64,000 nt of DNA from Carpediemonas membranifera. Its lineage: Eukaryota > Fornicata. The DNA lies in assembly GCA_019828565.1 (NCBI GenBank), contig JAHDYR010000007.1:1-64000 (forward strand), written 5' to 3'. Every line of letters begins with the position of its first letter. Position 1 is the stretch's first letter. Positions 1-10,959 of the stretch are shown here, in pieces. A model generated the notes under the pieces. That model ran no database searches, had not been told where the DNA came from, and saw only the letters and a list, made by a program, of their open reading frames with translations. Made by a program: the position numbers and the translations under genes.

Positions 1-648
1 AGGAGGGGTGACAGGGTCGGGTGTGTAAGGCAAAAGACAATGGCAAATAGCTCCTGCTCACACGTGGCCCAGCGCGACTGGGTTGACGTGAATGTGTGAG
101 AGAAGTAGGCGAGGACCTGTGTCTTGTCGTCCTTTGTCTGCCATAGTACGCCGCCTGCTCCGATGTTGCTAGCGTCTGTCTCGAGCGTCCAGTCGGCGTC
201 GGCGTCCGGATGTGCGATAAAGAGATCGTCAGTGAACAGGGTCTTCAGGCCGTCGAAAGCGGCGTCGTGCTCCGCTGTCCATTCCCACAGACGGTCCTTT
301 TGCAGAAGATCGTTGAGAGGTCTCATGTACTCGTGTCGTGTATGGGGGAACGAATGATGCGAGGTACTGGAACTGTCCGAGGACTACGCGAAGCTCGTGG
401 ACGTTGGTGGGTGCAGGTAGATCGCGTAGGGCTTGGGTCCTGGCTGGGTCGACGTGTACTCCGGCCTGGTCGACCGTAAAGCCGACAATCTTGGCGCTGG
501 TGGTGCCGAAGACTCCCTTCTTGGCGCTGAACTGAACGCCTGCAGCGTCCGCGCGTGTGAGCAGGTCGCGGAGAATGCGTAGGAAGGAGTCATCGTCACG
601 GGCGTAGATGAATATGTCGTCGATGTAGGGGTTGGCGCCCTTGTACAA
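1..648 (-). pseudogene. Element A pol continuation: RT thumb and RNase H, frameshifted
   Basis: This continues the polyprotein above. From 648 downward the minus strand reads NPYIDDIFIYA (RT catalytic YIDD) and the connecting region LGQFQYLASFVPP. A second shift occurs near 340, next to a run of five Cs. Beyond it the strand reads MRPLNDLLQKDRLWEW and then the RNase H motif LETDASNIGAGGVLWQ and FTSTQSRWATCEQELFAIV. The frame is still open at the window edge. Two frameshifts in 650 bases mean decay, or homopolymer errors in the assembly. Confidence 0.75.
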
Positions 649-649
649 C

Positions 650-2833
650 AGTAAGGGCGAGCATGCCTTCGATCTCCCGCTGGAAGTGAGAAGGCGCGTT
701 GCAAAGGCCGAACGGCATCCTGAGGAATTCCTCGTAGACGCCCGGGGCGGTGAAGGCCGTCTTAGGCACGTCGTCTGGGTGCATGGCCACCTGCCAGTAG
801 CCCGACGTCAGGTCTAGCGTCGCAAAGCGTGTGCAGCCCGACGCGAGGTTGAGGAGTTCTCGCATGTTGGGGATCGGGTGCCGGTCGGGTACTGTCCAAG
901 AGTTGAGGCGGCCGTAGTCGATACAGAGACGGTAGGCGTCGCCCTTTGCGACCAGGACGATGGGGCTTGCGTAAGGCCCCTCAGAGGGCTGTGTGATCTC
1001 GTCCTGGCGCAGGCGCTCGACGTATGGCAACAGCCACTCCAGCTTCTTCGGGTGTAGGTTGCGCGGGCGAAGACGGATCGGAGGGGCGTTGTCGTAAAGC
1101 GGGATGCGCATAGGGGCAAACGAGCACGGCTGTTTGCTTATGACGGGGTCGAATAGGTGATCGAACCGACGGAGGATCGAATGTAGCTCGTCGGTCTGGG
1201 CCTTGGTGGAGAGCTCGTGTATCTCACACGCGTCGGTGTGAAACTCGCTTGAGGAGACGGCCTCGACGGGGGCGTCGAGGTACTTGTGGAGTGGGAGGCC
1301 ATCGGTGGCGTCCTCCGGGCGTGAATCCGGAAGAAGTGGGATGTGGAGGCCACTCTCGGAGAGATAACCGAGCGCGCGAAGCACGTCGCATCCAATGAGC
1401 ACACGTTCAGTGGCGCGCGTCATGATGTAGAGGATGAGATCGACGATGACGTTTCCAGATGTGCTGGGCAACGTGATCCGCGCTTGGACGTAGTGAGTGA
1501 TGAGGATGGGCTCATTGGTAACGGACTGAACAGTAAATGGCTTTTCAAGCTCATGTGTGACGAGTTGGAGCGTCTTAACGGAGGTTGTGGAGATGATCGT
1601 GATTGCGGAGCCGCTATCGATCAATATCACCTGTTCTTGGTCATTCACAGCTCCCTTAACTGAGAATGCAGTTGAAGCGGCAACTTCTTCGATAAAGGCA
1701 TCATCACAAGCATTGTGTGCGACTTCGACTTCGTGGACTCCTGGACGAGAGTTGATCAGCTTGGATCTGTCCCGGAGCACCATGTTCCCAGCGCGTCTCT
1801 CGTCGGGGCGAGGCTGTGGCTGCTGGGATGACTGTTGCTGCTGCTTCTGAGCAGCTGGTGCCGGCTGTGGCTGAGCCGGTTTGTTGGCCGCTTGGGGCTG
1901 GCGTTGCGGCTGAGGTGCCGGTCTGGCGTCGCGGGCCGCGGCGGGGTGGCCTTTGGTAGCCTGGGGCTGTCCGGGCGTGCTGCCGCGGTGCGGGCAATCA
2001 GCCTTCCAGTGCATGCCTCCACAGGAGCACGCGTATGGAGGAGGGCGCCGGCGCTCGCGGCGGGATCTGGTGTTGGCGTTCTGGCTATGTTTCGGGCCAG
2101 TGCTGGAGCTCGTGATGGAGCTCGTGCTGGAGGATGTGATGTATATGTCTTGAATCACGCTTCCGAGGACTTCACGGGCGTCAATGGCGTGCAGTATGAG
2201 CTCGCGCGTGTGCACAAATAAGCTATCGATGTCCCGGGCGCCAGAGAGGTCCCACTTTTGCTGAATACGGTTGGCAAGTGAGACCGGGCGAAGGGCGGCG
2301 ATAAAAGCTTTGGCGATGATCTTATCGAGTCCGCGGGTGGGGCTGGCTTTTCTCGGGGTGTCCTGCTCACTCGGCGTGCTGTCTGGCTTCTGGGTGATGA
2401 CCTTGCTGAGGGCGGCCTCGTCTTCATCCACCTCGGCGGGCTCGGGCTCTGGCTTGGCGCCGAGCTCGGCGTTGAGAAGGGCATGGGCGTGGGAGCGCAG
2501 CTCCTCGGTCTCAGCCATGAGACGAGATACGGCCTCGATCGTGGACTTGGTTCGGTCCTGCGTGAGGGCCCGGATTTCTTGGATGGTTTTCTCAAGGGTT
2601 CTCGGGAAAGAAAGAGCGGTGATTTCGGCGAGAAGTTCTGCGTCGTTGAGTGCTTCGACGTCGACGTTGCGGACAAATCGGACATGACTGACTTGATCCT
2701 CGGTGAGGCACTCGTAAGCCGTTATGACGGTTGTGGTAGGAGCATGCTTCTGCGCGAACGTGAGGGCGCGTTTGAACGCGCGAACGGACTCTCTAGAGAA
2801 GTCCGATAGTGATGGCGGAATCCAATTATTCAT
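650..2833 (-). CDS. Element A gag-protease-RT polyprotein (N-terminal part)
   Basis: The polyprotein makes the particle proteins, protease and replicase of element A. It starts at the ATG at 2833, 16 nt below the inferred LTR end. The first half is gag-like, with a long Q/P-rich stretch and a CCHC-like knuckle of unusual spacing (CSCGGMHWKADC). A protease motif LIDSGSA follows, then RT blocks (YASPIVLVAKGD, LCIDYGRLN, ATLDLTSGYWQVAM, MPFGLCNAPSHFQ). The frame is lost near 650 and the expected YIDD block lies in another frame, so a single-base indel or an assembly error is likely. Family assignment is firm; activity is doubtful. Confidence 0.85.
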
Positions 2834-2840
2834 TTCGGAA

Positions 2841-2850
2841 AGTGATCACT
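2841..2850 (-). promoter_or_regulatory. Palindromic PBS-position motif of element A
   Basis: AGTGATCACT is a perfect 10-bp palindrome whose last base is the terminal A of the inferred LTR (GGCACA). It occupies the place where a primer-binding site should be, and the gag ATG follows 7 nt after it. No tRNA-like TGG is present. See the finding on palindromic PBS sites. Confidence 0.55.
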
Positions 2851-2910
2851 GTGCCGGGGCGAAGAGATTGGAACATTTACATAAACTGCGGACGTGGATG
2901 CCTTATGACA

Positions 2911-3270
2911 CTTGGGCCATCTGGCCATGTCCTTGTGCCCTGGTCTCACTGATGTGGGCTCGTTAGAGTTGGCGATGCGCTGATTCTCTGCTTCTCTGGG
3001 GTCTAGGGCCTCTGTTACCATGATGAAGAGGTCGCGAAGCCCGTGGATGCCGTTCGGATGTCTGAGGATGGTGTCCCTGTTGTCGGTCACTCCTGAGGCT
3101 GTGAGGATCCTTCTGACGTTGGTTAGTACTTCCTTGCGGGCTGTGGAGCTTGCGCCGAAGGACTTTTCGGAAAAGTCGTCACTTCTGCGCAGTAGTAAGG
3201 TCCGGGCGTTTCCTTCCTTGATCAGGTAGCTGTCTAGTAGTTCTCTGATGGTACTCCACTGTTTTTGCGT
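2911..3270 (-). pseudogene. Unidentified coding remnant upstream of element A
   Basis: An open minus-strand frame of about 115 codons runs from about 3265 to 2911. Recognisable stretches include TIRELLDSYLIKEGNARTLL and HGLRDLFIMVTEALD, rich in charged and helical residues. The frame reads into element A's inferred LTR. A second minus-strand frame (3179-3481, containing EPEKKKKTETPTQ) overlaps its 5' end and may be an earlier, frameshifted part of the same gene. I do not recognise the family; it could be a host gene or the gag of an older element that A inserted into. Confidence 0.35.
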
Positions 3271-3481
3271 AGATTATCTGGTTTTCTCTGATATTTCTAC
3301 CTGCATTCACTGTGCCGTTTTTGTGCGTATGAAAAAGGTTGGCGAATGCATCGTCCTGAAAATCGGTCAGCGTGGCCTTGTGCGGCTCCTGCAACTGTGT
3401 AGGGGTCTCGGTTTTCTTCTTTTTCTCTGGTTCGGCCGTAAACTGCGTTACGGCGAAATGGCGCACTGTCCAAAAATGCAC

Positions 3482-3880
3482 GCTGATTTTCTCGCTGGGT
3501 GGTCTCTGGATTTTAGGACTGACTTCGCCCTAGGTAGTGCCTACATGAGGGCTATCTTTGGTCTCTGTGCCTCTGCTTGATCACTCCTCCTTCACCGTGA
3601 ACATGCCAAAAACCAAAAGTGGTCGCGGCTTCTCGGTGTTCTCTGTGGGTTTCCCTGCTTTCTCTGTTAAATCTCTGTTCATTGTACTCTTGTATTGTCT
3701 CTGTGTTGGGCGTGGAGCTCCCACTCGCGCCCGGCGGGGATCCATGAATGCACCTTTGAGTTTGGCGGACAGGAAGCTGAGGCCGCTCCTTCTGAGCTGA
3801 TGGGGGCGCTGTACCAGTTTACTGGGACAGGCCGTTGGCCTTTTGTCCATCCCCGAACATAGTCTTTCGACTTAGCTGAA
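3482..3880. other. No supportable gene
   Basis: Short frames occur on both strands (for example 3581-3850 minus), but none shows a domain, repeat or conserved context. The stretch lies between the coding remnant below it and the plus-strand remnant above it and may hold intron or decayed element sequence. Confidence 0.4.
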
Positions 3881-4074
3881 TTCGATGGCGGACTGGACAA
3901 CTTCGACTGGAAACTCGAACGCCTAGTGCTCCTGAGATATCCTCACAAGGCCCCATCCAAGATTCTGCCTCCAGTCCGCGGCCCGCTACAACTCCTCAGG
4001 GAAGGGAAGAGCCCCAACACATTCGTCCTCCGTGACCTCGTCACCAAGTCCGAGCTGCTCGTCCTGTGGTTCAA
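3881..4074 (+). pseudogene. Plus-strand coding fragment cut by LTR of B'
   Basis: A plus-strand frame reads FDGGLDNFDWKLERLVLL, then HKAPSKILPPVRGPLQLL and FVLRDLVTKSELLV, and is broken at 4075 by the LTR of element B'. An ACATAG just upstream resembles a 3' splice site, so this may be an exon of a host gene. The family is unknown. The conserved-looking composition is my only reason for calling it coding. Confidence 0.35.
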
Positions 4075-4196
4075 TGGGTGTTGAACTTTTACTGAGGAGA
4101 AGACTCGACACAAGGGTGTCGAGGAGAAACTCCTTGACTATTAAATATAACGTAAATCTGTGTAACTTTGGGTAGGACCCACAACACTGCCCCTCC
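4075..4196 (-). repeat. 3' LTR of B' (122 bp)
   Basis: It starts TGTGGTTCAATGG and ends GGACCCACAACA on the plus strand. It is the reverse complement of the 122-bp LTRs of elements B and C, including the GACAC/GTGTC hairpin. The flank before it is GTCC. Confidence 0.9.
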
Positions 4197-4289
4197 ATGC
4201 CTGGTATAGGCATGACAGAGAGACTTGACGTCAGCATTTCACCAAAGGCCTGGACGGTGCCACCCGACCGCCAACGGTGACTCATAGGG

Positions 4290-5019
4290 GGATCAAGGGG
4301 AGACCCCCCATGTTTCCCAGGGAGAGGGCAGGGCCAGGGACAGAGGAAATCCATCAATTGGATGGTTGCACCACTCGCGGTGAACCTAAGGAAACTGCAG
4401 GGACTGAGCATGGGATACGGGGGGACATGACGTCCCCGCCGCCCTTGTGAACGATAGAGGGACGCTGGGAAGTGTAGCACAAGAGAACTATCATAAGGGG
4501 TACTAGGCCTTGCAGATCTAGAGTCTGTGTTAGCCCTAGCCCACGCCGCCTAACAGGGGTAGATGAGAGGGACTTAGTTGCTTTCCCCGCCCACGGGTAG
4601 GCCACTTAACAGGGTCGTGGGGGCACTGAACAGGGAATCTGGAAAGAGGAGAGGGTGCCATGCTTGAACGACCCCGTAGGGACTGCAGGGAATCAGGGAG
4701 TGCTATAGAGAAGGTCTTGCAGGACAAACCTGCCTGTGGAAGCACCGAGGACAGACCCCCAGGCTCCCTGGAAGCTGCCGGGTTTACAGGGAGACAGGAA
4801 AGCGCTCAGCGCACGGAGATGGCGAAGGCCTATGGGGGGAAGTGAAATCGGGAGTGAGCGGAAGCAGTAGCACCGAATCGCTCGTTGGACGCAGCTGACA
4901 AGTCCAATCGCAGGGAGGAGGCAGCGCCCCGGGGAACTCGGCTCCAGTAATAAGGGAGATCAGCCTAAGTAACCGGGGCCCGATACCAGGCACCATAAAT
5001 TTTCTTTCTTTCTTTCTTT
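4290..5019 (-). mobile_element. LINE fragment alpha' (5'-truncated 3' end)
   Basis: About 730 bp of LINE 3' sequence inserted in B', ending in a (TTTC)n tail on the minus strand next to 5020. It is flanked by a 15-bp target duplication, CGGTGACTCATAGGG, at 4275-4289 and 5020-5034. Element C lacks the insert at the same place. It matches the insert in element B almost exactly and resembles the 3' UTR of LINE beta. It contains no intact ORF. Confidence 0.85.
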
Positions 5020-5386
5020 CGGTGACTCATAGGGCTGGCAACCCCATGGCCTGAGTGCTTTCGCATCTAGCTGAACGAAATCAAAATGATGGTATCATGA
5101 TCTAACTGCGGTACCGCTATGTGAGCTCTGTTTCAAAAATGGTGAAACGTGACGGAGAGGCTTACCACTGCCCCTCCACGGCCTTCCTAGGCCGTCTTCA
5201 CAAACCTTATACGTGTTATATGCCATTCCATGTAATTCGAAGGCCAAGAACGATTGCTCTAGCAAACACTGCCAATGCTGAGCCCTTATCGCTCATAATC
5301 ACACAGACGCCGAAAAACGTACTTAGAAGCTCCAATTCGGCTCCGTTGAGGAGTTCTGAGGCTTCTAATTTTCTGCGTCCAACTGT

Positions 5387-5526
5387 ACTTGAATAACAAC
5401 ATCAAACTGACCGGAAGGAGCACTAGGAAGCTCCTAATGCCTTATTACCGACAATAAATGCATGCTTGAAGACTAAGATGACCTTGTTAGTTGTTCCTTC
5501 GACCGTTTCCGAGAAATGTGCAGGAT
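5387..5526. other. Upstream region of the B' accessory gene
   Basis: Non-coding part of the element between the internal purine tract (CTGCCCCTCC near 5162, plus strand) and the accessory-gene ATG. It presumably holds the accessory gene's promoter, but I see no clear TATA box or other known motif. Confidence 0.3.
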
Positions 5527-5712
5527 ATGTCGCCGTCAACTCATTTGATGTCGGACAACACAGCCGTAGAGGCCGTTCTGAAGGAAATTCGTGCCAAAAT
5601 CACCGAACTTGGTGATGACGATCTGGCTAGGCCACTTATTGTTGCCCATACGTCCGTTTGTCGTTCCCTTCGCGCTCAGAAGTATCGTGGACGCAAGCGC
5701 ATGGTCACCGAC

Positions 5713-8700
5713 AAGAAAGAAAGAAAGAAATTTATGGTGCTTGGATTCTGACCCCGGACTGAGCTTGTTTCCCGTTGTCTTGGAGCTGAGTGCCCCGGGG
5801 TACTGCCTATTTCCCGTGGCAAACTGGTCAGCAGCGTTTGCCTTGGGCTTTCGGTGCTACTGTCTCCGCGGAAAGCCGATTCCAATCGCCCCAGAGGCCC
5901 TGCGGCCATCTCCGTGCAAATATGCTTTCCTGTCTCCCTGAAAGTCCGGCAACTATCCGGGGAGCCTGGGGGTCTGTCCTCGGGGCATTGACAGGCAGGA
6001 TCGTCCTGCAGAACCTTGACTATGACACTCCTTGCTTCCCTGCAGTCCTTGTAGAGCCGTTCAGCCACGGCACCCTCTCGTCTGTCCGGTTCCCCAATTC
6101 CATGCCCCCTCGACTCTGTTAAGAAGCCTACCCGAAGGCGGGGAAAGTGACTAAGTCCATGCTGTCTACCCCGGTTAGGTGGCGTGGGTCAGCGGCAGCC
6201 CCAAGCGCTAGGCCCGGTTGTCCCTGTTACCCCTTACAACATTTCGCTTGCACTACATGTCCTTGGTTTCCCATGTCGTTAACAAGGGCGGCAGGGGCAC
6301 CTGTGCCCCTCCGACCCCCGTGGCCAGTCCCTGCAGTTTCCTTGGGGTCCCAACGAGTGGTGCAACCATATGAATATGGATTTCCTTGACCTTATCCTTG
6401 CTCTGTCCTTGTTGCATGTCCTTTCTTTCTTATTTCTGGTCTGTCCTTCCTGTTATTTCCTTGCAGTCGTTCCTTCCCTTGCTTTGGTTCCTGGCTACCG
6501 GGATACGTGGGGCCTTTCCTCACTGATCCCAGGAGCTTAGCACCAGCGAGGGTGGTCCATGGCTGATTCCTTGTCCATCCCTTCCCGGTCCTGGAGTCAG
6601 GGGTTCATGACATGCTTCTATTCCACCTTGAAGCTGTTGTAAACCTTTGCCAGTTCCCGTAGTCCTGCCGTGAGGCCTTCCCAAATGTCCTCCGAGCCCC
6701 ATATTATTAGTTGCTGTAATTCTAGGATGGGTCTTTCCTGGTACCATTCGCCCTGGGGGCCCTGCCTTACTTCCAAGTCCTTAGTTTTGTGCTTCGCTGC
6801 TGTCCACAGCTTTGTCCAAGCTTCTCCCCTGTCTACTGCCGGGCATTCACAGATTATGTGCGCTGCCGATCCTAGCCTCTGGCCCTCTGCCCACTCCCCT
6901 GATCATTTCCTGCTTCCTTGCTGGTCCTGGCTTTTCCCTAATGATCCTGTAGAACAGGCTCACCTCCGACTCCTCCGAGCATAGGGGGCATAGTCTGCTA
7001 ATTTCTCTCTTCAGGTCAGCGCCTTGGGCCAGCTCTGTGATGGCTCTCATAGGGCCCTCCCCTCTCTCTGCCGACGATGGGGATGGGCTGACATTGGCTG
7101 CAATGGATACAATTCTCTTCCATTCCGCCCTGCTTTGCCCCTTCCCAGCCTTTCGGTCTACCGTAGGCTTACCTTGCAGACACTTGCTTAATTTCCTTGT
7201 CCCCATGATTTCCATTAGTCCTAGTGCCGTACGGCTTTTGCACCGCTTCATCCACCCCCTCCTGATCGTTTCCATGCCATAATCCAGTAGCGCTGGTTTA
7301 GGGGCTCCCTCTCTGGTGCCCTCCAGTAGATGCTGCACTCTCTCCCTAGCTTCCCACATAACCGTGCCCCGCCCCCATTCTCTGTTTCTGACTGGTATAT
7401 CCTGGTCCCTGTAGTTGACTATCCTTTTGACTGCCAGCCATTCCATGTGTGCCTGGAGGTCCACCCATCCATTCATCAGCCTCATGGCTGCGCCCCCTCC
7501 CGGTCCTGTTCCTGCCATGATTCCCTGCCAGTCATTCCAGATCCTTCTACCTCCCGGTGCGTTCCCCCACACCTCGACTCCGAAGAGGATCCTGGGCCAT
7601 ATATATATTTCCAGTAGTAGCCTGCTCGCTAGTGCTGGCATGTTTGCCCTGGTCCACCCTGCCCATCTCACCAGTCTCTTGTACCTTTCGCTCTGCTCCT
7701 GTTTCCGCCTTATGCAGGCCGACATAGGGTCCTTCCCACTTGCGATCCATAATCCCAGGTATCTCGCCTCCTTCTCTGGCAGTAGTGTTACCCCCTCGAT
7801 CCTGACTAGGGCTGTTCTGTCCACGCTAATCATTACATTCTTCTGGGCGTTCACCCTCATTTCATGCTCTCTGATTATGTCCACCATTATGTTGGCGACC
7901 ATCTGGCTCTGCTCCGGTTTGCTCCCTGTGACCGCAGTGTCATCCACAAACATGGTAAGTGCTGCCGGTAGTCGGTCGCTGAGGTGGCTCGTGGTCCTTG
8001 GCGGTTCTCTGATGTCGTACCGTTCTCCCTTGATTTTCTTTCTGGCCAGGTGGGGCCAGTTAGCCATGAACAGCACAAACAGTGTCGGTGCCAGGACGCA
8101 CCCTTGCTTAACTCCCCTGTTGGTTCTTTCCCATGCCTTTGCCCCCTTGACTGATATCCAGGTTTCCTTTATTGTGCCTTGAATTGCCCTGATCAAGTGC
8201 TCCTCCACCCCCATACCCTGTAGCTTATCCATGAGAATGTCCCTTGGTACCGTGTCATATGCCTTCTCGATGTCCAGAAAGATTGAGGTGGTCTCACCCC
8301 CTCCTGGTGCCGCTGCACAATGTACTGTATCTGCTGGATGACGTCCCTGTCTGACTGGAAACCAGCCTGTTCTCTTGGTATGAACCTTTTCGTTGCTGCT
8401 TCCAGACGTATCTTGAGCAATCTACCATAGACCCTGTACAGCAGTGGTGTCAAGGATATTGGTCTATATGATTCCGGCTTGACCCTTGGCTTCCCTGTCT
8501 TGTGTATGGCCGACACTGTGGCATACTTCCATGCTTTGGGTACGTCGCCCTCCCTGTAGACCCTGTTGATGAGCCTCGTCACTTCCCTAAGGCCTTTCTC
8601 ATCCAGCTCTCTCAGCATGTCTCCAGATGTGAGGTCAGGCCCTGGTGCGGTGTCCCTCCTGATCCTTTTGATTGCGGCTTTGACCTCGCTTTCCTTGAAC

Positions 8701-8869
8701 TCATTTCCGTCCCTGCCCCTCCATGTCTTCCAGGTGGGTTCCCTGCCTCTGCTGACTCTAGCATACTGTTGCAAGAGGATCTCGCTGATGGCCGCCTTGT
8801 CCGTGGTTATCACTCCGTCCTTGAGGAGGCTCTCCGGCATTCCCTTGTATTGGTTGTCACACCACCACC
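5713..8869 (-). mobile_element. LINE beta (non-LTR retrotransposon, 5'-truncated)
   Basis: A 3157-bp minus-strand LINE inserted in B', flanked by a 15-bp target duplication CGCATGGTCACCGAC (5698-5712 and 8870-8884). Its 3' end (low coordinates) carries a (TTTC)n tail followed by GTCGGTGACCATGCG. The 5' part (ORF1, endonuclease) is missing, as usual for LINE copies truncated during target-primed reverse transcription. The homologous protein of LINE delta shows what the missing front looks like. Confidence 0.9.
6618..8840 (-). pseudogene. LINE beta ORF2: reverse transcriptase and C-terminal zinc region
   Basis: This would copy LINE RNA at a nicked target. The first frame (8840-8193) holds KATVSAIHKTGKPRV-type RT block 1 and ESYRPISLTPLLYRVYG. 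The second (8232-6847) holds GVKQGCVLAPTLFVLF and the catalytic FVDDTAVTG, in place of YxDD. The last part, in a third frame, reads AAHIICECPAVDRGEAW and ends at 6618. CPLCSEESE plus the HIICEC stretch forms the C-terminal CCHC-like finger typical of LINE ORF2 proteins. Frameshifts lie near 8230 and 6860. The 54362 ORF of LINE delta is a diverged relative of the same family. Confidence 0.85.
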
Positions 8870-9845
8870 CGCATGGTCACCGACAATCTGTAAGTAACAA
8901 ACATCAACCGTGAGGTTATATAGTCACCGCGTGCAAGCCTCAGAACGCATCACTCGCACCCTGACGATGACGACTCTGATGCCCCACGACATCAAGGCCG
9001 AGGTTGCCCGACGCCTGGAAGGTTACACCAACTCCATCGAGCTGCCGCTCCAGCGAATCTTTGACGCTATTGAGCAAGGTCGTCTGAACGACGCAGCCGT
9101 AGTGCAGGACGTGAAGCTGACCCAGCAGGTCTTGGCTCTCGTGGCTCACTGCCAGGTCGCGCTTGCCGGTGTGAGGGCCCACCTCAAGCTCGGCAGGAAG
9201 CGCTTGACCGATGGCGACATCGTGTCGGCCGCGATCCGGGGCCGCGACATCACGCTGGGTGGGTCTTCACCCGGTAATGGTCACTACTCTGCAGCTCTCG
9301 TGGCGGCTGTGCGGACTGCCGGCGGGGTCAAGTCGGACACTACAGCGCGCGGATATCTTAACCGCCTGTTGGTCCTCGTCCTCGCACCGGACTACTTCCG
9401 TGTCGCTGTCTACGGCATCAGCCGGCGCATCCCGGCTCCCAACGACTTCTGGGCAACCCTGGTCAGCCGCTTGTGCCACGACGGCTACCTGCCCGCCATT
9501 GGCGATGAGGCTCACTGGGAGCCGCTTCAGGTCTCTGATCCGGACCGCTACTACACTGTCACGTGCGTAGTCCGTCACGAGTATCTGAAGACGACTTGTG
9601 GTCCCGGGTCTTTTGTGTTGATCCTGCAGTATGACGGATACTCGGGACTCAGCATCGTGTCCCTCAACGCTGATCTCTGCCTTGTCCGGTGTGTGCGAGA
9701 GTACTTGGCTGAGAACGCCCTTGAGCGCCACGCTGACCCGACTTGGTTGGTCGAGCTGACGGACACGGAGGAGACGGAAGACGAGGAATCTAGCTCTGAA
9801 TAAATCGTTTGTTCCTCGAGGATACAGCTTCGATGTTGAGAAGTT

Positions 9846-10671
9846 TTACAGACCGTCACGCTTGGCTTGGTCAGACTTCAAATATGTATCGAGGGCTTCC
9901 AAATCTTTGACGTGCGAATAAGGTTCGAATGAAGCCTCTGAATCCTCGAATCCGACCCAGTGTACGAGGTACTCGCGCCTTGACTTGGGGCCCGAGCCTC
10001 TAGAGCGTGAGATGCGCTCGACATGCCACTCATCGACGGAAGCGGCTGCGAGGTCATAGATCTGTTGCTCCGAGAGCTTGCCTGGGTCAAATCTTCGCAC
10101 ACGTGCCGCGTCTACCTTGATAGTTGGACCGTCCGCTGACTGACTGAGGTCTTGGACCTCATATGCGACGACAACACCATCACGTTTGACGGCTGCGACA
10201 CGCCTCATGGGGCCGCGCCAGCCCGGGGCTAGCTTGCTCGGTGGTCTTGGGTAGTATTTGACCAGCACGAAACGGCTCAATATCTCGCTTCTCGATGAGG
10301 TTGCCTTTGCGAGAGCGTCTTCGCGCATGGCTCTAATCCTTGCTTTGGCGAGTTGGATGGCGGCATCGGCTGCGGCTAGCTTCGACTGTGGCGGACCAGC
10401 CGAGGCGGCATCCGTGATATAGATCGATGACGGTATTGATAAGTTGGCGCCAAACATGATCTCGGCCGGAGTCAACCGGGTCGGGATCCTGGGCATTGAG
10501 TTGACCAAGAATTGGGCGACTGGTAGGTGTGCTACCCAATCGTTATTCCTTAACTCCAGCTTCCTGGCTCTGAGGATGCGTTCGACCTCCTTGTTCGCGC
10601 GTTCGACGACACCGTTGCTCTGGGGATGGTATGCTGTCGTTATGTGGACGTCGAACCCCATCTCTTCGGAG
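9846..10671 (-). CDS. B' pol C-terminus: integrase core, GPY/F and chromodomain (partial)
   Basis: The C-terminal third of the gypsy polyprotein, open from the broken edge to the stop at 9846. It starts at MGFDVHITTAYHPQSNGVVE, which holds the third catalytic residue (Glu) of the integrase DDE triad. A GPY/F-like stretch follows (FVLVKYYPRPPSKL, GWRGPMRRV), then a chromodomain (EYLVHWVGFEDSEASFEPY) of the chromovirus kind. The first two catalytic Asp residues are lost with the truncation, so it cannot be functional. Here the C run that breaks the B copy near 13595 has the intact length. Confidence 0.85.
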
Positions 10672-10959
10672 AAAGAAAAGAAAGAATTTAATGTGTCCTG
10701 CTACTCGTCCTGCTGTGTAAGCTGAATGTCACAGTTTGTGTCACCCCTTCGAGGAACGCCTAAGCGTGTTGGTACCTCTACAGAGCACACCTAACACTTC
10801 CTAAGAGGGCGTGAACAACGGCCGTCAAGGCCTAGCTGGTACGCTAGAGGGATCCTATACATGGCCACATTAATACCCCCAAAGTTAGGCTAACCCAGGT
10901 CTTACTCTTAGGGGCCCTTTGGGTCCCAGGTCTGCCTGGCACCTACAAAGTCCTCCCCT
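10672..10959 (-). mobile_element. LINE fragment gamma at the foldback hinge
   Basis: About 290 bp with an AAAGAAAAGAAAGAA tail at the left, followed by TTTAATGTG, which resembles the 3' ends of alpha and beta in minus orientation. No ORF or target duplication is evident; the left flank is B' integrase and the right flank is B protease. It therefore marks the breakpoint between the two inverted arms. The family assignment rests on the tail and is weak. Confidence 0.5.

Larger units (their letters stand above)
1..2910 (-). mobile_element. Gypsy element A (Ty3/gypsy LTR retrotransposon, partial)
   Basis: Minus-strand element running off the left edge. Reading down from 2833 it encodes gag, aspartic protease, reverse transcriptase and RNase H in the Ty3/gypsy order; integrase and the 3' LTR would lie outside the window. 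Its 5' end is placed by a CACA end at 2850 followed by a palindrome, as in the other gypsy elements here. A 61-bp LTR (2850-2910, TG...CA on the minus strand) is only tentative, because the matching 3' LTR is not visible. Confidence 0.8.
5527..9803 (+). pseudogene. Accessory gene of B', split by LINE beta
   Basis: This is the B' copy of the gene that elements B and C carry opposite to pol. Exon 1 runs from the ATG at 5527 and is broken at 5712 by LINE beta. The gene resumes after 8885 with the donor (CTGTAAGTAAC), the short intron and exon 2, which ends at the TAA at 9803. Exon 2 is identical or nearly so to the intact copies in B and C. Its stop overlaps an AATAAA, 42 nt from the convergent stop of pol. 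Function is unknown; see the entry for element C. Confidence 0.75.
4075..10671 (-). mobile_element. Gypsy element B' (truncated, minus orientation)
   Basis: This is the 3' part of a Ty3/gypsy element on the minus strand: pol C-terminus (10661-9846), the opposite-strand accessory gene, the 3' non-coding region and the 3' LTR (4075-4196). It is the inverted partner of element B (arm about 3.4 kb, matching 13150-16587). It has lost everything 5' of mid-integrase. LINE fragment alpha' interrupts its 3' region and LINE beta (5713-8869) interrupts the accessory gene. LINE beta is absent from the B arm, so it arrived after the duplication, whereas alpha is in both arms and is older. Confidence 0.85.

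Noticed and set aside
2850-2910. A firm 61-bp LTR for element A
   Set aside because: TG...CA bounds exist, but with no second copy in the window they may be chance; reported only as tentative.
4071-4074. GTCC before the B' LTR as a target duplication of the whole foldback
   Set aside because: The other side (16588) reads CGGT, and B' has the opposite orientation to the GTCC pattern of C and D.
7415-8182. A 255-codon plus-strand frame with hydrophobic stretches that look like membrane segments
   Set aside because: It is the complement of the LINE beta reverse transcriptase and breaks no pattern expected from its codons.
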